Notes under the pieces: generated by a model | Told to the model about the DNA's origin: nothing | Databases searched by the model: none | The model's input: only the letters and a program-made list of their open reading frames with translations | Part shown: in pieces, positions 9,987-22,101 of the stretch | Position numbering within the stretch: the stretch's first letter is position 1 | How the letters are laid out: each line of letters opens with the position of its first letter | Source of the DNA: Pseudopithomyces maydicus | Lineage: Eukaryota > Ascomycota > Dothideomycetes > Pleosporales > Didymosphaeriaceae | DNA length: 64,000 nucleotides | Assembly (NCBI GenBank): GCA_026873275.1 | Contig: JANTUC010000005.1 | Location: 1,798,001 to 1,862,000 of the forward strand | Reading direction: 5' to 3' | Translations under genes and position numbers: made by a program

Positions 9987-12732
9987 TTTTGGGTGTGGAA
10001 AAACTGTTTGGTGGACGTGGTGTGTGTGGTGGTGCAAAGAGGCTTCAGGGGGGCCGTGTGCGCAAGGTCAAAAGAGCGACTGAGGTGAATGGGTGGTACC
10101 GCTGCGTGAATGAGTGAACGCGCGATTGATGGTCTCCAGGAAGAATGAGGGACTAGGTCACAATAAGAAGGGAAAGGAGGAAGCCAGAAGCAGGGCGGCG
10201 CAGGATCAAAAAGAGGCGCCCTCCGCCGACTGGGCTCAGGAGCGCTGGCCTGTGTGGTCTGTGTGTGTGGGTCGCCCGCGCGCCCGACGGAGACGGACTG
10301 GGGGCCCTGTGTCGACGGTGCCATCTCATCTCCCGTTGTCTTGCACGCCGCCGGAAGCAGCATGGCGGGCTGGGTTGCGCAGCGACAATCACCGTGGGTC
10401 CTTTGTTCGCTGCCAATGGGGCGGCGTGCCTGGCATTAGGGGGCCCGGTGCCCCCTGCTGGTGATTGGCCGCGTACCTGAGCGGCGCGGGCTTGGTGCTC
10501 CGCCGTTTCGCCTCGCCTCCTGTCCACCCGCACCGCCAGCACCGCATCACCACACAACACATGGCATCTGCAGTGGACACAGTCATCGGCACGTGTAGCC
10601 TGCCCATTTGCCTGCTGCAGCCTGCTGCGCGACTCCCCGCCGCCCGCCCGCCCGCCGCTGCCCGTGGTGTCTCTCGCCGCTGCTGTTGCTGTTGCTGGTG
10701 CTTGCGGGCGCTCCCAATCTCCCATGCACACGCGGTGCGCTCCACTACCTCCTGTCGCCAAACAAACCAATAGGCACTCGGGCCAGCGGTTGCTTGGGGC
10801 GCCTCGCCTCCCCTCAGGCTCCTGTGCCCTCCTGTGGGGAACTTTTCTGCTCGCCGCGACGCCTGTGGAGTCGCTGCGTCGCCCGCATTCCAGACCGCGC
10901 TGTGAAGCGCTCGGCAAACCCATTTCTTTTCAGAGTTTGCACCCCCGCCGACTTGTGCTGCGCCGGGCGAGTTGTGACGTGGATTCTCCACCCGCTCATG
11001 TCATCACCACCCGGCCTCCAGCTGAGCCATTTTCTTCCACAGCCCACATGCAGCCCTGCCGCCCGGGAGCCCAGCTTATCGCTATCGCAACGTGGATCGC
11101 TGCAAGGAACCGCGCCCTCCAGCTGCCAGTCGGCTTCATCAGAGCATTCCATGGCGCATGCAACTTGGCCCGTAGTTTGGTTGTGAACGGCTAAACGCTG
11201 GCCGTGTCGGTGTAATTGACAATCGGCAAGCTACAGCTGCAGGGTCTCTGCGAAAAACATGCCAGAACCCTTCTCCTCGCCTTCTCACTGGAAGAAAAAC
11301 ACTCAATCGCAATTAAAAAATATGCACCCTGCGCCATCATCAATTTCTGTTTTACTCGACTGCGTCAAGCCGAGATGCTGTCCCACCAGCCAGCCTCCGC
11401 CAACGGCGCCATCGTCACTACCCAACAGTCATCACCACCACGTTGTGAACCAAGTCTAACCTTTCACCGCTCTTATCGATATCATGACGCAATGACGTCA
11501 GCCAGTATCGCATGTGCCGTCTCTCTCCACCATCTCCACATGATGGAGCAAGATGAGGTCCAGGTCAGATGCCATGGCTCTCCAAATTCCGACCCAGACT
11601 AGCCATCACCCCTCATGCTACGATGAAGTCACTGTCCACGCGCCTGGCTTACCATGGCCATCGCATTCCGACGAACGAGCATCGGAAAAGCACATGGTCT
11701 TCGCATCCGCGCCACGCATTGCCTTGGTCGAATGTCTCGCCTCAGCACCGAGGCTATGCAGCCAGGTCCGTCTGCCAGACGAGAAACGAGCATTTCAGAA
11801 CATGGCTTCACATGCGACTTTCGCTCGCTTAGCACTGCATCGAAGCGCATTTTGTTGAGTGCTTGCTCGTGCGGGGTTGGTGACATGCTCATGTTTGGCG
11901 CGAACACTCGTTCGTGCAGGCTGCAGTGGGCGGTGCATGCGTGGTGATCTGCAGTGCACTTGGGTGGTAGGTACATTGGTTTCGAAACGCGCTGGAACGC
12001 GGAGTCCGGTCGTGGGAGCCCTCGGGTCTAACGGACAGTACCATGTTGAGGCATACAGACCATCTTTCAGCTGCTTCCTCGAGTAAATATGACGAGAGGG
12101 GTGGCTGGACCGAATAACATTTGACATTTGTCAGTCGTGTGGTAGGCTAGAGCATGTCGTGGCTCATAAACATTAACGGTGCAGGGTGAAGGTGCGACAG
12201 CGGTATCCATTAAACAACCTACCACACACCAACCCCGAAATGTACATTATCTCCCCCTCACATTTGTTTTCAGCATTACTGTATGATCCTCCAGGAAGTA
12301 TGTTTCTATTATTGCGCCACCCGGCGCGGAGCTTCACCACCTCGGAACTCCGATGCATGCCTATACTCATCCGGCTTTTACATCATCTAATGCATACAAG
12401 AAGTGTCGTATGTACCTGCTATACTTGGTTCCGATACTGCGCCAGGGCAGTGACCGCCGTAACGCCCTATACGAGTCGGAGATATGTTTCAACTTGTCTA
12501 TTGCTTGGATGCGCTATCTATTCTACAAACCAATCATACAATGACCACATCATACTGTTTCAACTCAAATTGAATCTGCTTCGTACTCTACCCTTCCTCC
12601 TCAGGCAACTTTTGAAGTGCTTACAATTATTCCAAATTTACCCTAGCACATGTGAACCCAGACGTGAATCCACCAAATTCCACCCACCACCGACCGACTC
12701 TATCCAGTACCGTGTTGCATCCTGCCGTAGGA
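9987..12732. other. Long region without recognisable genes
   Basis: 2.7 kb. The left half is GC-rich with C/T tracts and a short GCT-type microsatellite near 10680-10700; the right half is of mixed composition. Open frames up to 256 codons exist on both strands but show no domain, signal peptide or conserved motif. It probably includes the promoter of the Asp f 4-like gene (left) and the 3' UTR of the DHA2 transporter (right). Confidence 0.45.
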
Positions 12733-14661
12733 CTAAACAGCCATACATACATCCTCCTCACTCTTCTCTTCTGTGGGTGTCATCGCCGGGGTCCCTTGAA
12801 CCGTTCCCACAGGCGTCTGCCCCGCGCTCTTCGGCGTCTTCAGCCCATATGCGCTGCTCACTTCTCTCCGCATCTTATACTGTTTCTCGAACGGCGTCAT
12901 GAGTAGTCCTACGCCCGCCACAATAGTAAATACAATCCACACACATTTCAAGCTCTCCGAGAAGCTGTGAACAATCTCCTCTTGTACGGCGGGATCCCAC
13001 TTCTCGATGAAAGCAAGTGTAGCTCGTTGGTACGCCTGGCCTCTGTCAAGCTGCGTTCGCGCGGCTGTAGACGAGACGCTAGAGAGGAGACCGTCGAAGC
13101 GTATGTTGAAGACTGCGCCGGGAACCGCAACGCCGAACAGCGAGCCGGTCCCTCGGAGGAATGCCCAGGACCCCGAGGACTGGCCTGTGGTGCTCTCTGG
13201 TAGCTTGACCTGGACGGCGGGTAGCATGCTAGAGACGACGATGCCGCAGCCTGCTGCAGGGAGAAGCTGTAAGCAAAGCCAGGCTGCTAGTGACCAATCT
13301 TTTGTCACCGTGATCCACAAAGCTGTTCCAAGTGCCATGCAGGTGAACCCGATTATGTGGATGGGTCGGTATTTCCCCCATAGCGTTAGGAGGGGACCGC
13401 CTACGGCAGCACAGACGACAATGATGAGGGTAGTGGGGAGTACCTCGACACCAGATTGCATTGGTGAGGATCCCTTGACGGCCTGGAAGAAGGGTGGGAG
13501 ATAAAATTGGAAACCGTAGGTGACGAATCCGTGAATGGCTGTTAATGCAAAGGCAATATTTGTCGTCCGGTTGGAGAATATCTCTTTTGGCATGATCGGA
13601 TGTGTGCAGTATTTAGAACGTTGGAAGAAGGCGAAGCCGACAAATCCTATGATGCCGAACACGAATGGAACAACAATGGCGGGATGGGCCCATGAGTAGG
13701 ACGCACCGCCTGTGCTGAGCGCAACAAGCAGCAGTATGACCGACGTGGTGAGCATCGCGGTTCCATAAAAGTCCACCTTCTTCAGTTCTTCTTTAATCTT
13801 GAGGTCCTTCACCTTGAGGCCGCCGCCTACAGAAAGCCAAAAATGCATCACAACGATGGAAGCGGCACAAACCGGGATGTTGACAAAGAAGCACCATCTC
13901 CAGCCGTGTTCAGCGAACACACCTCCAAGTAAAGGTCCCAGAGTAGTTCCTATGGCAAAGACGACATGCTTGATAGCCAGGTATGGACCTCTCTTCCGCA
14001 ATGGAATGATATCGCAAAGTATCATCTCAGCAAACAGATCAATGCCGCCAGTTCCTAGACCCTGCACAATGCGGCCAAAAATGAGGACGGATCCCGAGTT
14101 TGCAGCGCCGCAGATGGCGCTCCCGATGGCGAAGACGGCCACAGCGGTCATCATGGGGTACTTACGCCCCCACATGTCCCCCAGCTGACCGTATAGCGGT
14201 TGGAAGATGGTGCTAGCAAGCAGGAAAGCGGTAGCTACCCATGAGAACTGTGTCCCCAGGTTTAACGCACCTGAGATAGTTGGGAGAGCAGTATTAGTGA
14301 CGGTTCCCTCGAGAGCGGAAAGCAAAAGCGGGATACATATGGCTACGAAGGAACGCCAGAATCCTTCTTCACGCTTCCACTTCTGGCTCGGTGTTTGGGA
14401 AGGAAAAGAAGGTAAGGTCGGACGGCTGAGACGCTGGATCTGTGTCTGGGCATTTGCTGTTGCAGATGCCGGTCGTTGTCTGGTATCTTCTGGGGTTTCC
14501 GTTGCTACTGGCATGGCCAGATGGGCGGGAAATTGCACAGTAGGCTCCGGCACTAATATCTGATTGCTCCCAGCTGCCTCATGGTTGGTTGTGTCCGGCG
14601 TTGGGGTGTCAGCGTGGGCATCTGGAATGGAGGAAGACGAGCCTTGATGCAAAGTAGCCAT
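12733..14661 (-). CDS. MFS permease, DHA2 (14-helix) drug:H+ antiporter type
   Basis: Single exon of 642 residues. After about 105 hydrophilic N-terminal residues come 14 predicted membrane segments. Motif A-like LYGQLGDMWGRKY sits after the second helix, and GWRWCFFVNIP, typical of DHA2 permeases, sits near helix 6. The C-terminal tail after the last helix is acidic and short. Family members export drugs, toxins or siderophores from the plasma membrane by proton antiport. The neighbours give no hint of substrate, since no biosynthetic gene lies within several kb. ATG 14661 begins the only long frame. The frame is uninterrupted, unlike several neighbours. Confidence 0.88.
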   Translation of the reverse strand: MATLHQGSSSSIPDAHADTPTPDTTNHEAAGSNQILVPEPTVQFPAHLAMPVATETPEDTRQRPASATANAQTQIQRLSRPTLPSFPSQTPSQKWKREEGFWRSFVAICIPLLLSALEGTVTNTALPTISGALNLGTQFSWVATAFLLASTIFQPLYGQLGDMWGRKYPMMTAVAVFAIGSAICGAANSGSVLIFGRIVQGLGTGGIDLFAEMILCDIIPLRKRGPYLAIKHVVFAIGTTLGPLLGGVFAEHGWRWCFFVNIPVCAASIVVMHFWLSVGGGLKVKDLKIKEELKKVDFYGTAMLTTSVILLLVALSTGGASYSWAHPAIVVPFVFGIIGFVGFAFFQRSKYCTHPIMPKEIFSNRTTNIAFALTAIHGFVTYGFQFYLPPFFQAVKGSSPMQSGVEVLPTTLIIVVCAAVGGPLLTLWGKYRPIHIIGFTCMALGTALWITVTKDWSLAAWLCLQLLPAAGCGIVVSSMLPAVQVKLPESTTGQSSGSWAFLRGTGSLFGVAVPGAVFNIRFDGLLSSVSSTAARTQLDRGQAYQRATLAFIEKWDPAVQEEIVHSFSESLKCVWIVFTIVAGVGLLMTPFEKQYKMRREVSSAYGLKTPKSAGQTPVGTVQGTPAMTPTEEKSEEDVCMAV

Positions 14662-15647
14662 TGCGATTCTTGAAAGCAGAGAATGGAGGGAAATGACTGA
14701 AGGAAACGGGAGTCCATGTTTGCGAAATTATATTTTCTGTGCGAAGGAATTCAGTGCAAAATAGTGGTTGATGGGTAGGCCTTTGACATGTAGGAGGTAC
14801 TAGATGGCAGTAGCGACTCAACCCCCTTCCTACCGGTAAGAGGTGCAGAACAACACTGACTGCGTTGGTCAATTTTTCCTTCAGGCCCTTCATTCGATCT
14901 TAGATATATACCGATACAGAAGAAGCACAGTTTTGCCGTATTCGTGATACAGATCTTGCCTATAGCCGATCATTATACGGAAGATTGACGGAGGATACAT
15001 CCCTTGGATGTAGTGGGCTTGGCTTAGTCCAAGATGGTTGGGACGAGGCGGTTCCCCCACAATGCTGGCGAATGGTGCTCCAACTGCACGATCTGGGCAA
15101 TAGCATGCCGTCGAATCCTCAGCAGCCGCATTTCCTGGCGCAATGGGCGAACAAGTGCTGTACCTACTGTACTTTTGGTGGTGTAGAGGAAGAGCACTGC
15201 GAGATTAGTTCCGACTAGGACGCTTCTGTGTTGGTCGGTGATTATGTCATGGGTGACATGAGCCGAACGAAGAGTGGCGGGGGCTAGACCATCGTCATCC
15301 CCGCGAAATGCGAACACACAAGCCATGTCCAAGTCTCTTCAAGTCACGTCGAGTTTGAGATGACTTCAAGGAACAATTATGCTGGTAACAATTATATGAT
15401 TCGATGCGTCCAGCATGTCCAGCATGCCCAGTAAGCCCAGCATGCACGCGGTACATCCTCTCTTCGGCAAACAAAGACAAGCCGAATAGCTTCACCCGCG
15501 AGGCCCACCTTGTCACAAGAGCCTCGGCTTTGGGCTCTCGCGTCCCACTATTGCCATGGAGAACATATTGCAAAGCTGCCAGGCTTCCTATAGTCCTTGG
15601 AGCGAACTCACAGAAACAGCACCATAACACCATAGTACCACGGCACC
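14662..15647. other. Divergent promoter region of the DHA2 permease and the SET protein
   Basis: No coding signal. Near 15410-15445 there is a short run of imperfect CCAGCATG repeats. Otherwise nothing stands out. Confidence 0.45.
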
Positions 15648-16196
15648 ATGTCTCCCTCCGCCATCAACAACACCCCGCCGCCCCCAAGCGGGAAGACGGC
15701 AACGCCCGAGATCCCCGCCTGGGTCAAGCCCGACCTCACTCGTCTTCTCCGCGTCGAGCACCTCGAAGGAGACTTTGCCTCGCGCTCCGTCTCCCTTGTC
15801 ACCCTCCCCGCCGACGCCGTCTTCGCCCGCATAACGAACCCGACACCCGCATCGTGCGCCTACACTTCGGTCCAGGCGTCCCGGAACCTGCACATCGAGC
15901 TCAACTGCGACCTAGTCTACATCAATCATTCCTGCCGGCCAACGCTGGTGTTTGACATGCAGAGATGGGAGGTCCGCGTCAATCCAGATCTCGAAGAGGG
16001 TCTCAAGGCTGGTGATGAGCTCACCTTCTTCTATCCGAGCACAGAATACGACATGGCGCAGCCGTTCAAGTGCCGCTGTGGCGAGAAGGAATGCCGGGGC
16101 ACCATCGCCGGGGCGAAGGACATGCCGTTCGATGTTCTGCGAAAGTACTGGCTGAGTTCACATATTCGGGAAATGTTGCAAGAAAAGACAGATTAG
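15648..16196 (+). CDS. Small SET-domain protein
   Basis: Single exon, 182 residues. The second half of a SET methyltransferase domain is clear: YINHSCRPT (the NHSC AdoMet/knot motif) at about residue 97, ELTFFYPSTEYDM at about 124-137, then the post-SET zinc cysteines in CRCGEKECRG. The N-terminal half of a SET fold, with its GxG motif, is not recognisable, although residues 30-70 could be a diverged version. Short SET proteins of this kind are common in ascomycetes and their substrates are unknown. It may methylate a protein lysine or be catalytically poor. It is transcribed toward the next gene, and their stops are 467 bp apart. Confidence 0.75.
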   Translation: MSPSAINNTPPPPSGKTATPEIPAWVKPDLTRLLRVEHLEGDFASRSVSLVTLPADAVFARITNPTPASCAYTSVQASRNLHIELNCDLVYINHSCRPTLVFDMQRWEVRVNPDLEEGLKAGDELTFFYPSTEYDMAQPFKCRCGEKECRGTIAGAKDMPFDVLRKYWLSSHIREMLQEKTD

Positions 16197-16663
16197 GATC
16201 ACCTATAGCAAGCCAGCTTCAGAGGCAAATTAGAACTGCAATCTTCATGTAAATCTGATATAACCACGTGCGATTTTTGGTTCCCCAAGTGTACAGATGG
16301 AATGTGGGGTGTGGGCGAACGCTACCTATCCCGTACATGCACTAACGCGGGCTAGCGTTACTCTGTCGCTCCTTCTGGTGTAGGAGACTGCAGCTATACA
16401 AGATCATGCGGTTGCTTTCTGGCCTGCTGATCGACTGCTCCACAACCTTGAATGCGTTGATGTTGTTCACATAAGCCGAATCGAACTCATGTTGCGGATG
16501 GCCACATGGCCATTTTTGTTATCATTGGAAACGACTGTTAAGTAGCTACTCCCCAAAACCTTCCAAACTCCATATCTCTCATGTCTCTCAGCTTGCTAAA
16601 CGAGTGTCCCATCACCATAACCTATGCCTCAAACCTCCATAAATGGAATACGAATTAGAATAG
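16197..16663. other. Convergent 3' region, nothing recognisable
   Basis: Non-coding stretch between the SET gene (+) and the small secreted protein gene (-). Confidence 0.45.
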
Positions 16664-17042
16664 CTAGGCGGCGCAGCTATCATCATTGCCAGAGCCCGCA
16701 TTCTTGCAACTTCCAGATCCACAAAACTTGACAAATTGGATGGATCCAGAGAACAATCCATTGCAGTTGAACAGGCTGTATAAAACGTGATCCCCGTCTG
16801 TGGGTTGTCCCGATGCCGTGAGTGCGGCCTTGATATCACCCTCGTAGTTGCCTTGGATCATCAGTTCTTGCCATGGAAGCGTATCATTACGAATACTTAC
16901 CAATGCCGATGAGGGTGGAGCCACAGTAGTTGTAGCCGTACGAGCAGATTCGTGCCGCTGCTTCGGGGGTCACCTCGCCCTTTTCGACTGGAGAAGCGAG
17001 GGACAAGGCCACAAGAGCAAGTGCAGGGAGTACAAACTTCAT
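16664..17042 (-). CDS. Small cysteine-rich secreted protein
   Basis: Exon 1 is 17042-16901, exon 2 is 16851-16664 and the intron is 49 nt; 109 residues. A signal peptide (MKFVLPALALVALSLASP) precedes a mature part with six cysteines, in the motifs ICSYGYNYC, FNCNG, KFCGSGSC and a C-terminal DDSC. The spacing looks like a small disulphide-bonded fold. Similar short secreted proteins with a CxYGYNYCG start occur widely in plant-associated ascomycetes. I recognise the pattern but know no established function. The start is fixed by the signal peptide; an upstream in-frame codon would add a non-hydrophobic leader. Candidate effector or secreted wall protein (inference). Either NmrA-like gene or the ART-like gene downstream could share its regulation, but nothing in the sequence shows this. 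Confidence 0.72.
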
Positions 17043-18687
17043 CGTGAATAGTGTAGTGAAAGAGCCCGAAGAGTTATTCAAGTGATTGATGCTAGGTAGT
17101 GTTGTGTGTGATGTTCCATTTGAACAGACATGCCAGGCCTTTTATACACAAGTCTCCACGGTCGCGCACGCTACACGCAGCAAGACTGCCGGTGAGTAAG
17201 CTGCTCGATGTCTCAAACACAGCAGGCGGTCAAGGCAATCCAAAATGCACAGCTAGTGGGAGGAACATAGTTAGAACGACGTCGATGTGCATCAATACGG
17301 AATTCCATTGGCTATCGTCCACTTTGAAAGCATCGACACAATTTAAGCAGCTGCCTTTGGAGCTGGCTGGCTGGCTGTATATCACGGATGGGGGAAATAG
17401 TAAGTACGATCATGCAGAAGATGGTGAGATGTCTCGGAGTGATGTCCAGAAGACGATCAATAGGATTACAGGTTAGGAAATTATAGGAGTGACCTTTGAT
17501 ATTATCCCTTTCCTAGTACCTAGTGTTTCTGGACATTCGAACGACACCAATGGTACACGGGAAACACTCTCGATTGACGGAGTCAAATACCTATCTAGTA
17601 TTTCAGGCAAATTTCAACGCATGGATGCAGCAAGTCCTTGACGCTTACTGTTTGCCTAGTTATCTTTGAGGAATTTGTATGGAGCTAGTTCATATCAGTT
17701 TGGTTACTCGAATTTGCGACATTCCCCCATTTGGATACCTGTGGTAATGCGCGTTTATTCTTCTATACTCTGTCTATGTATTCAGGTATTTTCTGCCACT
17801 TATTTCTATAGAGATGAACCAATTGCATGCATAAAATATGAGACTGGCTCCTGTGTATATTTTGTTTCCAAGTGTTGCTATACATTTTACCCTTGCATCA
17901 ATCATTTTGTTGGGCTTTGAATGTGAAGCCGCAACCTACCTCCTGAACGATGAATAGTTACACAGAATCCCAAAATCATTTTTCAGCGGATTAGTGTATA
18001 GATTAGACATATCTTATGCCCATATTACAGTGGGTCTTCTCATGCGTCGAAATCTTGTCTTTCGTGTTTCTCTACCCATGTTTATTCTGCCTTTAACTGC
18101 AAGCATGTGATCTATCCCCTCTACTCTCCGTAAATACCTATTTACAAGGATTCATCACAGTGCCACCTCGCCAATTTGTAGCTGCTATCCGACCAACAGC
18201 GGAAATCTGTTCGTTCACCTGAATTAGTAACGTTGTTATTAAAGCGTTCAGCTATTGCGCGGTGTCGTGGCTAGCTGAGCAATCAGATTGTCATATATGA
18301 AATATCGGAATCAGCTGTATAAATATCGTACATGCATGATTTTAATATCGAGTTATCAATACGCATACCTCGCATATGCATCGGGGTGTGGCTGGCTACT
18401 TCTACCAAATGCGGCAGTGATCTGCACAACAAACTGGCAGTAAGCCTAGGATAGTAACCCCCAAAACATACTTTTTGTACACTTGAAGTTCCTCTTCCAG
18501 TCAATGAGTGACAACCCACTTAAGGATACATATCATGTCGCAAATGAATGGCATCCATGCGGGGTACATCTTTGCTCTCAAATGTTGCTGCCTTTAAAAG
18601 TATTAATTTTGCCTCTCCATACAAGTAGCACAGTTTGCGGCTAAGACCGAGCAAAGAGAATAATATTTAGATAAAATGTGACTATAA
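17043..18687. other. AT-rich region without genes
   Basis: 1.6 kb of AT-rich sequence with only short chance frames. The left end is the promoter of the small secreted protein. No repeat unit or RNA gene seen. Confidence 0.45.
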
Positions 18688-19790
18688 TCACTGATATACA
18701 GCTCCGTCCTTGAGCCTTTTATCGACAGACCATTTCGTTGTCGCATCTAGGTCCTCCTTTGGCAGACCGAATGTCTCGTTTATCAGTCCGTGCATAGCCT
18801 CGTAGTTTCCAACTCCGCTGTCGTGAAAATAATTCGTATACATCGCTCGTACAAAGCCCATGTAGTTCCCTTTCTGCAACTCTCCAAGAGCCTTGTTCGT
18901 TCGCTCTTCCACAGCTTCGAATGTGATGTCCCAATCACCATCTGTATCACCCATTGCACGATGGATGCTATCGAGCATATCGCGTTGGCTGACAAAGAAA
19001 CTCGATACGTAGAGACCATCATCTTTCCAATCCTCGATAGCGGGGTTGTCGCCCTCTTTGGTAATAGGAAGGTCAAGCAGTGCGGCGACAGCGCGACCAC
19101 ATTGCGCGAGAGTACTAGTGTTGATCTTTTGAGTACCATCACCGTAAAGAACCGCCTTCTTGTTTTCCACATCAAAACCGAAGAGATCAACGCCTCCGGC
19201 AACAGACCATTCGTACCAGAATCCGCAGGTCAGGATTATGTAGTTGCCGCCTGCGGATTTGACGTCTGTCATAGCTCTTTTGGCTATCGGACCATAAACG
19301 TTCTCGTTGAGGAGTTTCTCATTGCGGGGATCTAGGAAGAGTCAGCTATCAATAATCTCTGTCCATTTACTGCATGTGCGTGGGTGTTGTTACTTACCCA
19401 TACCGTACGCATTGGGCATGATCCAACGAACACCTGCCTTGACAGCCGCACTGCAAATGTTGGAATGGATTTCAGGGGCTGCAGAGGAGACGAGACTAAT
19501 GATGAGAAAGTCGTGGCCAGACAAAGCATCGACTATGGTTTCCTCCTTCGAATAATCTACCGGCGCGATCTTCACTCCCTCGGGAAACTTTGATTTGCTA
19601 CCCTGGCGAGAGACGGCGGTGATTTCATGGCGTCCGTTTTTGAGCAGCTCGGTGACGATGTGTGAGCCTATATGTCCACTTGCCTGCGCGAAGTGAGCTT
19701 ATGTGTGGGTAGATGAGAAGTCTCGGGAAGCAAACTTACCCCGACAATGGCAACCCGAGTGACACGGTTGCTCGATGTGTTGGTGGCCAT
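18688..19790 (-). CDS. NAD(P)-binding NmrA/isoflavone-reductase-like protein 1
   Basis: Three exons, 19790-19740, 19683-19398 and 19331-18688; 326 residues. The first intron falls right in the Rossmann glycine motif, joining RVAIVG to ASGHIG, giving GxxGxxG. The core continues with a DYSKEET segment and HDFLIISLVSS, where the dinucleotide is usually bound. WIMPNAYGMDPRNEK follows, where atypical SDRs have their central catalytic region. The C-terminal half is specific to the NmrA-like group. Such proteins act as reductases on aromatic or secondary-metabolite substrates or as redox sensors; the substrate here is unknown. A related but clearly different gene follows on the same strand at 20414-21416. 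The exon phases 0, 1 close exactly. Confidence 0.82.
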
Positions 19791-20413
19791 GATGGAGATG
19801 AGGAGGGGATGATGTGTTGTATTTGTCTAAACAGCGACACTATTGTGGAATGAATTGTTATCTTGCGCGTTGCTCCCTACTCTTTTATACAAGAACTTCG
19901 GGCTTCCCTCCGTACAAAATCCGCCTTCTCCGTGTGGGCATCATCTATGTGGGTATAAAGACTGGGACATGAGCGGAGATGCCGCTAACTTCAATTCGTA
20001 TCGCGACCCTGCAACGACGATCTTTGTTGTGAGGTCGGAGAGAATATGGCTCCGAAAGCCACAAGCAACAACTTGCGAAGCGGACGTCCGTCTGGCACCA
20101 ATGGGCGTGAAGAAATTAGGCCTACGGCGCAACGCTAACTGCATCCGGAATAGCAAGAGGGGAACACATTCGGGTGCAGTGTGGTCTCGCCCCCATTAGC
20201 GCACAAACCAGCCTTGGGTCTGATCTTGCCAGCTTACTTGCTAGACATAGACCAACTTGCATGAACAGCTGCATGCAGAGCTGAAAGGTCCGGTGGCCTT
20301 ACTTCTAGCAATCTCCTGCTGTCGTTTGGTACCGCTACCGAAACTATCCGATTGCCTACGAGAAACGGTACCTAGGTATTCATCTTTAGCACTCTGACCC
20401 AATTGTAATCGAT
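19791..20413. other. Spacer between the two NmrA-like genes
   Basis: Should contain the promoter of the 18688-19790 gene and the 3' end of the 20414-21416 gene. No further coding signal. Confidence 0.45.
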
Positions 20414-21416
20414 TCAGAGCTTTGCCCGCCCAATTGCCTGCCTTACTTGTTCCTCCAACGACTCCACCTCAGGCTCTCCTATCTTCCCATTGTCTCTTTG
20501 GTCATACAATGTCCCGCCCTCTGTCCAAATCCTCCGTAACGTGTACCTCGTTCCATCGCCATTCTCCCACGCCTTCTTCTCCAAGTCCCTTAGCTCATCC
20601 AAACTCGTATACAGAGCCTCCCACCTCGAACCTGTCTGCTTCTCAAACTCTGCCAATATCTCATGTGGGCTCGCGGTGAACGAATTAACCTTCAAGGCCC
20701 TTGGCGAGGTTGGCGCTGGCGTTTTCAGCGCCGCGACGAGCAACCTCCCTACATCCCTCATACTCGTGAAGCTCACTTTGCAGTTGCCGTCACCGAGTAG
20801 TATCGCTCTTCCTTCATTCGCGTAGAAGGCTCCGGCAAAGGCCGACGGTCCAGACTGAGGCGCGAAGTAAAGGTCTGAGTACGGTCCGGTTACGAGATAG
20901 GTGATATTCAGCTTGTCAATTTTCTCGCGAATGTAAGCCCTAACCTGAAGCTTGAGCTGGTGAGGTTTCTCGAGGGGAGAGCTGGTAGTGTTATATTCGA
21001 TATCTGTACCGAATTCGGAAGGGTAAAAGGTGTGCACGGTCGGTGACGCCTCAGCAAGCCGGAGTAGGGGTATCTGGAGCAGAATGGCGGAGCGCCCGAG
21101 GGCTGATATGATTGTGTCATAATCTGTGTCTTCATCAGCGTTCTTGTTACATGGAAGAAAAGCGCACGGATGAGATGAATATACCCTCATACGCCTTCTT
21201 CACATCATCTTCAGATTCCAAATTTCCTACAATAATCCTCACACCCTGCTCTCTTAGCTTCTCGATTTCCTCATTCTTATTCTGAACGGTGGCAGGTGAG
21301 GTGAAAACGCCGATATTGTCAAAGTTGTCCTTGCTCTCAATAAGCGCACCAACGAGATATTTTCCAATCACCCCAGTGGCACCGAAAAGGAGGATGTTTC
21401 TCGGAAGCGGCGTCAT
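20414..21416 (-). CDS. NmrA/isoflavone-reductase-like protein 2
   Basis: Exon 1 is 21416-21185, exon 2 is 21123-20414 and the intron is 61 nt; 313 residues. The N terminus reads NILLFGATGVIGKYL with the GxxGxxG dinucleotide-binding motif. Then come a V-IIVGNLES strand, DYDTIISALGRSA (created by the splice), FYPSEFGTDIEYN, which is a typical isoflavone-reductase-like segment, and a conserved lysine region KPHQLKLQVRAYI. The order matches NmrA-family NADPH-dependent reductases of about 310 residues. It probably reduces an aromatic or phenolic compound in the cytosol (inference). Same orientation as the preceding NmrA-like gene but low identity to it, so this is not a recent duplication. Confidence 0.82.
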
Positions 21417-21970
21417 TGCGAATATTTACTGCAATTAAGCCCGAGAAATTGCGTGATGCAAGCTAGGTAGCTCCAGTTACACAGTAGATGCGGGGTATAG
21501 CAGGCTGTACCAACTGGGAGACTATTGAGAAGCGACACAGATAATGGACACCGAGACTAAAAATCACGCAGAAGGTGGATAGCACAGATTGACTCACTTG
21601 CTCAACATCCACAGCGAAGGGTGAGGAGGGCGCCGTCTTGAACAGGCGAGCTGCAAGTTAAAGTGGGGACAAGCAAGAAGCTTAGTAACGGCATGGGTAG
21701 AGGGTTGCGTGAGCAAGCCTCTAGCTCCGGGACATGGACGCGAGATACTTTCCTCACCCGAATTGGGAATGTCGGACAAACGAATGCGTCGCTGAAACAT
21801 GTAAAGAGTAGCAGGGCGTAATAAGGAGGAACAAGGCGTAAGCCAAATACCATTCAGGCGGGTAAATTCACAGGGTATGGAGCTTGTCGCGCGAGTACAT
21901 GCAGTTCGCTAAAGAGGTATTTTGTTCAAAGCGACACCGCGAACAGCATGCCGCACGAATCAGATCTCAT

Positions 21971-22038
21971 AGCAACCCTACATAACGATATCTTGAAAAA
22001 CATCTCCGGTCGGCATACATGGTATCGACGAGTACAGT
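21971..22038 (+). repeat. Diverged direct repeat, copy 1
   Basis: 68 nt aligning without gaps to 22333-22400. I count about 51 identical positions, including catctccgg and gtatcgac. Many differences are C/T or G/A. Origin unknown. Confidence 0.6.
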
Positions 22039-22065
22039 CTATGAAGAGCACCTTCTTGATATGCA

Positions 22066-22101
22066 TCCGTTCATACGAGGCTCAAGTCCGTTCATACGAG
22101 G
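22066..22101 (+). repeat. 15-bp tandem repeat, two units
   Basis: tccgttcatacgagg occurs at 22066-22080 and again at 22087-22101, period 21 bp. Confidence 0.7.

Noticed and set aside
10153..11194. Overlapping frames of 176-256 codons on both strands
   Set aside because: Several frames on opposite strands are open at once, as expected in GC-rich DNA; none has a recognisable motif.
18688..21416. Tandem duplication of the two NmrA-like genes
   Set aside because: Different intron positions and low identity; they are distinct family members placed side by side.
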